Source: Aulostomus chinensis
Lineage: Eukaryota > Chordata > Actinopteri > Syngnathiformes > Aulostomidae
DNA length: 64,000 bases
Direction: 5' to 3'
Assembly: GCA_037954235.1 (NCBI GenBank)
Contig: JBBMOA010000019.1
Coordinates: forward strand, 18,296,805 to 18,360,804
The translations under genes were made by a program, and so were the position numbers. Shown piece after piece: positions 58,901 to 64,000 of this stretch. How positions within the stretch are numbered: the first letter of the stretch is position 1; each line of letters begins with the position of its first letter. The notes beneath the pieces were generated by a model that saw only the letters and a list, made by a program, of their open reading frames with translations, was not told where the DNA came from and searched no databases.

Positions 58901-60932
58901 ACGCAACTGTACATCATTTTTCCTGGAGTGGCTTGTGGATCAGAATGCAGGTCTCAGACATGGACATGAAACGCTGCAGCAGCAGAGGGACGTCTGTTTC
59001 CTCTTTCCTGGTGCTGGTTCCATGCTGCAAGCGCTGGTTTGTAATTGGCTCAGCTAAGAACTGGTTTGTTTTTCCACTTGCTGACAGTCACAGCAGAGCC
59101 TCAATAATTCATTGACAATGCGGCTGTCATCATGGTGCTCTTTAAAATGGCGGCCTCAAAGTTTGGTTGGTCTTTGAGGTTGCGGCTACCTCACAACAAA
59201 CCCCTGATTGAGACCATCAGAGAGCTGGTGCCAGCCTGGAACCAGTTTTTCCAGCCAGGGTCCAGGAATTTGTCTGTTGAAACAGTAAAAACTGGTTCCA
59301 ACCTCTGCATCCGAATTAGCCTCAGGGGCCACTTCAGAGGAAAAAGGTTTTGTGGGACAGTGACTTACCGAGTTCCTGATGTGGTTGTTGGTACGGATCA
59401 TCATCTCTTCCAGCGGAGGCGCATAGTAGGCAATCAAACAAGGTGGAGCACTAGCGGTACCTCCATCTGGTGGCAAGCTAGCGTTAGCAGGGGAGCACCA
59501 ACGCTGCTGCTGCTGCTGCTGAGGAGAAACATTAAGGCCCCTGGCTTTTATGAGGTCGATAAACACAGTGAGGAGGCCAAAATGATTCCAAATGCTGCCT
59601 CTCAAATGTTTGGGTGCTGCTTGGCTGTTGAGGAAAGCCCTGCTTGATATTTTCCCTCCATTTTCCGAATTTAACAATGTCACAGTATCAGCCTGGTTTG
59701 CAGAGGAGTCAAAGGGCAGGTTGAGCTGATGGACATTTCAGAGTGCCCTCTGCTGGACGACGACTTAAGAATTGTCTCATGAGTGGACAAGCAAGCAATT
59801 TCAATCCACACAGATTTGCTCAATTATGAATAAATGAACAGATGATGGATTAATTTCCAGTCGACGAGGTGCCACCACGGTGTGTTGCTGCCCTCCACCG
59901 GTCACTCAAACCTCTTGAATCACAAGCTAAAGCCACACTTGGCGTAAAGGTCTTGAATAGCTTTTATATTCATAATATTGGCTACGGTGAATTAATAGAA
60001 ATTAATGTATCAGTTTGCCAACCCTATATCTCACGTAAAACCTCCCGTTAGCAACTAGGGACCCTGAACGTCTGATATGAATTCATTCTTTAAGACGTCA
60101 ATTTACTCATCATGAAATAAGCTCATCCTACATTCCACCGAATTGAAAAAACAACAAAAACAAATGGTCAGTTATTTCCTCACAGGTTTTTCTTTCCAGT
60201 GAGGTCAGATAAATATGTTATTAAATTCACTGGTGTTCATCAAAACTCCCACAGACACAAATATCACATGGTTACGCTTTAATAACTCAAAATGTCACAA
60301 TCAGACGTCGAGTCTATTTGTGAGAAAAAAATTGTTTTCTTTTGTGTTTGGAAGTGTGAGTCGGCGTGATCAGGCGGCGACAGCAGTAGGACAGAACCGT
60401 CTGAACTCACTGTGGTTGGTGGTGTGTTTCAGGTCTGGCCGGACCTTCTCCTACCTGATGTCTGAGCCCAGTTTAATGGCCGGACCAGGTAAACCCTACC
60501 ATGACTGGGTGGGGGCCGACCATGCTGACGACCTCCAGTACATCTTCGGCAAACCCTTCACCACACCAAAGGCCTATGGGGACAGACAGAGAGACCTGTC
60601 CGGCTACATGATCGCGTACTGGACTAACTTTGCTAGAACTGGGTAATGTGCATGACTGTAACTATGAACAGCTTGAGGAGGATTTTGGTCATCCTGGTGT
60701 TCAGGAAACAGTTTTTTCTTTTTCTCATTGCTTTTCCAGTGATCCCAACACAGGAAACCTCAAGGTGCCTGTGACCTGGCCTGAATTTACCAGCAATGGA
60801 CGTCAGTTCCTGGACATCAACTCTAAGATGAACGACAGCTCTGTTGGACAGGACATGAGGCTGCGTTTTGTACGGCTTTGGACCAGCATTCTTCCCAGCC
60901 TCTCACCAAACAGTCCCACCATTTCTCAGTGA
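53599..60932 (+). CDS. cel: Carboxyl ester lipase, tandem copy 3
   Basis: Secreted bile-salt-dependent lipase paralogue. Coding exons: 53599-53661, 53846-53993, 54365-54484, 54568-54765, 54841-54971, 55140-55247, 57880-57994, 58170-58356, 58469-58672, 60433-60642, 60740-60932; phases fit, 558 aa, intact. Signal peptide MENLRIVFPVILFITSASA. Triad: Ser211 (GESAGGAS), Asp336 (NDMDGH), His455 (GADHADDLQ). Oxyanion-hole motif WIYGGGF and LNNY as in copy 1. The two conserved Cys pairs are present. Ends SLSPNSPTISQ without a Pro-rich repeat. Exon 5 and intron 4 are identical to copy 2, exon 2 differs at one base, while exons 3 and 6 differ strongly. Its promoter keeps the compact PTF1-FOX-HNF1-TATA order, so it is the likelier of the two recent copies to be strongly expressed in pancreas. 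Intron 2 holds a SINE that copy 2 lacks. Confidence 0.95.
54067..54316 (+). mobile_element. Full-length tRNA-derived SINE in cel copy 3 intron 2
   Basis: Head GGCATGGCTCAGAGGTAGAG (A box) and GGTCGCTGGTTCGATCC (B box), linker, body CAGCTGGGATAGGCTCCACC, tail TTGATGGATAA. The orthologous spot in copy 2 intron 2 (about 41930-41950) is empty. Flanks AGCTTGTTTAA / AGCCTTTTAAA suggest an imperfect target duplication. Confidence 0.88.
55778..55948. repeat. Two (TG)n runs in cel copy 3 intron 6
   Basis: TG repeats at about 55778-55838 and 55899-55948, separated by 60 bp of unique DNA. They produce a false poly-Cys-Val open frame. Confidence 0.9.
59005..59522. repeat. Repeat-derived segment with (CTG)n in cel copy 3 intron 9
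   Basis: GTGCTGGTTCCATGC near 59010 and its approximate reverse GGAACCAGTTTTTCC near 59240 resemble the ends of a fish TIR element. A (CTG)6 run lies at 59503-59521. A 171-codon frame crosses it without any recognisable domain. Copy 2 intron 9 has no counterpart. Confidence 0.35.
59742..59756 (-). promoter_or_regulatory. Single CTCF-like motif, minus orientation
   Basis: AGTGCCCTCTGCTGG reads CCAGCAGAGGGCACT on the minus strand and fits CCASYAGRKGGCRSY at all 15 positions. It points toward the plus-oriented array at 27.2-27.7 kb, with all cel promoters between them. Confidence 0.4.
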
Positions 60933-60976
60933 TGGAGTTTCAGTTTGCACCAGTCATACAAATGAAGAGTGTGTAT

Positions 60977-60995
60977 AATAAATATTATGAATAAA
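60977..60995 (+). terminator. cel copy 3 polyadenylation signals
   Basis: AATAAA at 60977-60982 and 60990-60995, starting about 45-58 bases after the stop codon. Confidence 0.7.
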
Positions 60996-61459
60996 TCAAA
61001 CTTTCACTGGCTTTTTTTTTATTATTAACTACCGATCTAAAGAATTGGACTTTAAAAGAAGAGAAAATCTGCTTATTTATCATCCTCTTCAGACCTTTCT
61101 CTCCTTTGTGCTGCACTACAGGGAGCCACAGACACCAGCTGACTGCTAGTTAGCTTAGCACAGAGCGTGGTAGTGAAGTGTTAGCGTAACTCACCTGCTG
61201 CAGACCGATGCTAGAACCACCCTCCTCATTAACACTCAAACACAGCAATTCCAAATGAATAAATAACTGTAGAAATCAAATACATGTAGAAATACCTCCA
61301 AAGGAAAGAAAAGGACAATACAATATATAAGGATTAATTAATGTAGAAAAATAGATTAATTAATGTAGAAATATAGAAATAAGCAAAGCAAGAAATAAAC
61401 AATTACATGTATAAGTAGTTGAAGCATTTATATATTTGAAAAAGGAGGGTTGTTCTCAC

Positions 61460-61715
61460 GTGAATAACTGGACTCAATTTTATATCGCGTTTTTCTACCT
61501 TAGCAGCACTCAAAGCGCTTTACAGTGTCATCTCATTCACACACACTGACAGTGGAGGCTGCCATGCAAGGCGCCTACCCACTTATCAGGAGCAATTACG
61601 GGTTCAGTATCTCGCTCAAGGACACTTCAACATGGTCACCGGGGTCAAGGATCGAACCAGTGACCCTTTGGTTGCTAGACGGCCACTCTACCCCTGAGCC
61701 ATGCCGCCCACCAAC
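61460..61715 (-). mobile_element. tRNA-headed SINE-like repeat
   Basis: Read on the minus strand: GGCGGCATGGCTCAGGGGTAG head, AAGGGTCACTGGTTCGATCC B box, then CACTCAAAGCGCTTTAC-type body (as its complement) and a TTTTATATCGCG end. It shares the tRNA head of the 54067 copy but has a different body. Confidence 0.6.
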
Positions 61716-62159
61716 AGGACTAACTCAGTCCTGATAGGACCAGGCTCTGTGGAAATCCCCCTCCACAAACTGAACTTTGCTCCTTTCCGTCCAGTAGGTG
61801 GTAATATCCACCTGCCTCAGCCTCCAGGAGCTGTCAGTCATACTCTGTATTTTTCCATCATCATTCATCAACCTGCCTGAAAGGTCAAGCATGATGGTGC
61901 ATTTCTAACTGCACAGATTGAGTGTGCTGCTATTTTTTTCTGCTCCACTTGGATGTTTTGCGGTTCAGTACCTCCACTGAGTTTGATATTGGGTGACTCA
62001 AAAGCTGTAAAAGTCAAGACTGACTGAGAACTTTTCAAACGTAAACATTCAATTCCCTCCATGCTGGTGTAAAAGAACACACAGGGCTTCTCCAAGTCTT
62101 TATTAAAATCATTTGATTCAAGTTGATAGGATGTGTGTACCATGTACATCTAACTGTAC
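61716..62159. other. Intergenic, nothing recognised
   Basis: No gene or clear repeat. CCAGTAGGTGGTAAT near 61791 is a one-mismatch CTCF-like motif. Confidence 0.4.
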
Positions 62160-62171
62160 TTCTATTACCAT

Positions 62172-62553
62172 CCATCCATCGTCTACCTCTTATCCTGTTA
62201 AGTGTCGCCGGGGGGGGGGGGGGGGGGTGGAGCCTATCCCAGCAGCCTTCAGGTGAGAGGCGGGGTTCAGCCTGGACAGGTCACCAGTCCATCACAGGAC
62301 CAACACATAGACACAAACAACCATTCACACTCACAGTCACACCTACAGTCAATTTAGAGTATCAATCAGCCTCGTCCCCTCTTGATGTCTTTGGACTGTG
62401 GGAGGAAGCTGGAGTACCAGAGAGAACCCACACAGGAACAGGGAGAACATGGAGACTCACACAGAAAGATCCTGTGATGGAGCCGGGGCTGGAACCTGGA
62501 ACCTTCTTGGTGTGAGGCGACAGTGCTGACCACTGCACCACCGTGCCGCCCAT
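62172..62553 (-). mobile_element. Full-length SINE with 12-bp TSD
   Basis: Minus-strand copy of the 49536 family, with a poly-G run (62208-62227) in the tail half. It is flanked by TTCTATTACCAT at 62160-62171 and 62554-62565, an exact 12-bp duplication, so the insertion is recent. Confidence 0.9.
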
Positions 62554-63019
62554 TTCTATTACCATGTACGATAAAAGTTTTTGTTTCCTATTATCAAGCA
62601 ATTCTGATCGCGTGTCTCTTCAACTTGATTCATTGTTGTCAGTGGAGGGTTTGGATCTAAATCCGTCCAAACCATCATATTCTCACAACATTACTCCAAC
62701 AGTCTTCGTTCTCCAAAGTATTTTAGTTTCACTCGTTCACATCTGTCTATCGCCCAGGAGGGTTTGAATTGGAGACCGATGGTCTTGATAGTCACAAGTC
62801 CCATGTTTAACTCTCAGTAATTGTCTGGGTTTGGACCTTGGAGCTTCAAAAGCTACATGCAGTGAATGTCCTCACGTTTGAACCTGTTGGACAGGAAACG
62901 CTTTGGTTTTGTTCGATATGTCAGATATGTATTTATAACTCAGGACTCTTTGTTGATTTAAATCAAACTTTCATACCAGACTACTTCATTCTTTATTCAT
63001 GGAAGCAGTAATAATTCTG

Positions 63020-63520
63020 TAATCACAAGGGGGAAGTACTGTACTTGAGTAGATTTTTCAGGTACCCGTAGTCAGCGTGACTTTTCCAGCTTTGTACTTT
63101 TACTCCCTACATTTGATCACAAATACCTGTACTTCCTGCTCTTTACTTTAAAAACGAACAGACTTTTCACTTTTGATGCATGAAAAACAAAAATGATGAA
63201 ATAATACAAAAAGAGTTTAATTTAAAGGGGGAAGTCCTCGCTCCCTCTCCAACAGGGGTGGCGCTACGGCACAGAACCGTTGATCGACATTCAACAAAAG
63301 GTGGAAGGAGAAGGCCTCCGATGAACGCCTCAGTTCACTTGTTAAAAACCATGGAGACATTGTGTCCAGTGCAGTGATGACTTTTTATTAAGTATGGAAG
63401 TAAAAGACTCAATATTTGTACTTTTGTTGACTCTGGTACTTTTACTCCCATCAGCATCCCACACAATCATTTTTACTTCTACTTGAGTAGTGAATGTGTG
63501 CATTTTTGACACCTCTACTC
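63020..63520. repeat. Probable dispersed repeat (GTACTTTTACTC-type)
   Basis: Recurrent 'ACTTGAGTAG', 'GTACTTTTACTCC' and 'TTTACTTCTACTTGAGTAG' strings resemble a common fish interspersed repeat. Limits and class are uncertain. Confidence 0.35.
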
Positions 63521-63539
63521 TACCCTACTAGTACATTTC

Positions 63540-63830
63540 TACATGGCCTGGATGTCTCTCCCTCTACTCCTGTCCCTGGAGACACCTTGAGAGAATTCCT
63601 GAACGTCCACAATAACTCCGGGATGAGCTGAAAAGATTCTGATGGTCAAAGGTCCAGGTGACCAAATCATGTTTGCGGTCAAAATTTCACACAGAAGCAG
63701 GAAAAACATGATGAAGTGATGCCATATTATAACCACGAGGTCAAAGGTCAACTTCCATATGAAACCATCATAATAATGTAGAAACCAAACCATTCGGACC
63801 GTATCACCTTTGGTCAACACGACACAGCCT
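63540..63830 (-). repeat. Interspersed repeat with TGACCTTTGACC motif, reversed
   Basis: AGGTCAAAGGTCA (63738-63750), GGTCAAAGGTCCAGGTGACC and GAATTCCTGAACGTCCAC match, in reverse, the organisation of the repeat at 1055-1265. Confidence 0.45.
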
Positions 63831-63863
63831 GCAGTCAATCTGGACAGATTGTCTTTGTCTCCT

Positions 63864-63915
63864 TACAAGTCAAGTCAATTTCATTCGTATGAAAATCACA
63901 ACATCAAACCAGTAA
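63864..63915 (-). mobile_element. L2-like LINE 3' end fragment
   Basis: ACAAGTCAAGTCAATTTCATTCG is the antisense of the TGACTTGACTTG 3' terminus seen at 25660. It is about 50 bp long. Confidence 0.5.
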
Positions 63916-64000
63916 AACTGGTATTCTGCACCAGTTTGGTTGATTTGGTCAGAAGTCACAGTGGGCTGGGAGGATTTCCAGCTATTTCAGTGTCAGACTC

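Noticed and set aside
59132..59647. 171-codon plus frame in cel copy 3 intron 9
   Set aside because: Crosses repeat-derived DNA and a (CTG)n run, has no domain, and has no counterpart in copy 2.
40929..61050. cel copies 2 and 3 as an assembly artefact (false duplication)
   Set aside because: They differ in several exons, in promoter spacing and by private SINE and LINE insertions, so they are distinct loci, although identical stretches deserve long-read confirmation.

Overview
The window is genomic DNA from a teleost fish, most likely a spiny-rayed (percomorph) species. Genes have short exons with GT-AG introns, and the intergenic space is full of fish-type interspersed repeats: tRNA-headed SINEs with a GGATGGAT tail, L2-, Rex1- and Jockey-like LINE remnants, hAT-type DNA elements and long (TG)n/(CA)n runs. 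The exact species cannot be read from the sequence.

Layout, all genes on the + strand. 1-3.9 kb: repeats and no firm gene. 3.9-8.5 kb: gfi1b, a SNAG-domain, six-zinc-finger haematopoietic repressor, with a plausible promoter module. 8.5-16.9 kb: intergenic, with two TE remnants and one perfect hairpin. 16.9-25.6 kb: gtf3c5, a TFIIIC subunit, in 11 coding exons. 25.6-30.7 kb: intergenic, with an antisense L2-like LINE and a 34-bp-period array of five CTCF-like motifs, one of them split by a hAT-type MITE. 30.8-60.9 kb: three tandem carboxyl ester lipase (cel) genes of 11 coding exons each, all apparently intact (554, 558 and 558 aa by my splice models). 61-64 kb: repeats. The order gfi1b-gtf3c5-cel matches human 9q34 (GFI1B-GTF3C5-CEL), so this is an old conserved block in which cel has expanded.

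The three genes are not a pathway: gfi1b is a blood-lineage regulator, gtf3c5 is housekeeping RNA polymerase III machinery, and cel encodes secreted bile-salt-dependent digestive lipase. This puts genes with very different expression domains side by side, which makes the CTCF-like array between gtf3c5 and cel the most interesting non-coding feature. cel copies 2 and 3 are a recent duplication of about 9 kb. They alternate between near-identical and clearly divergent segments, as expected from gene conversion. Both keep a bipartite PTF1-type (E-box + TTTCCC) site; in copy 2 about 440 bp of retroposon-like DNA separates it from the TATA box.

All exon limits are hand-made splice models checked for phase continuity and family similarity; no alignment or database search was run.
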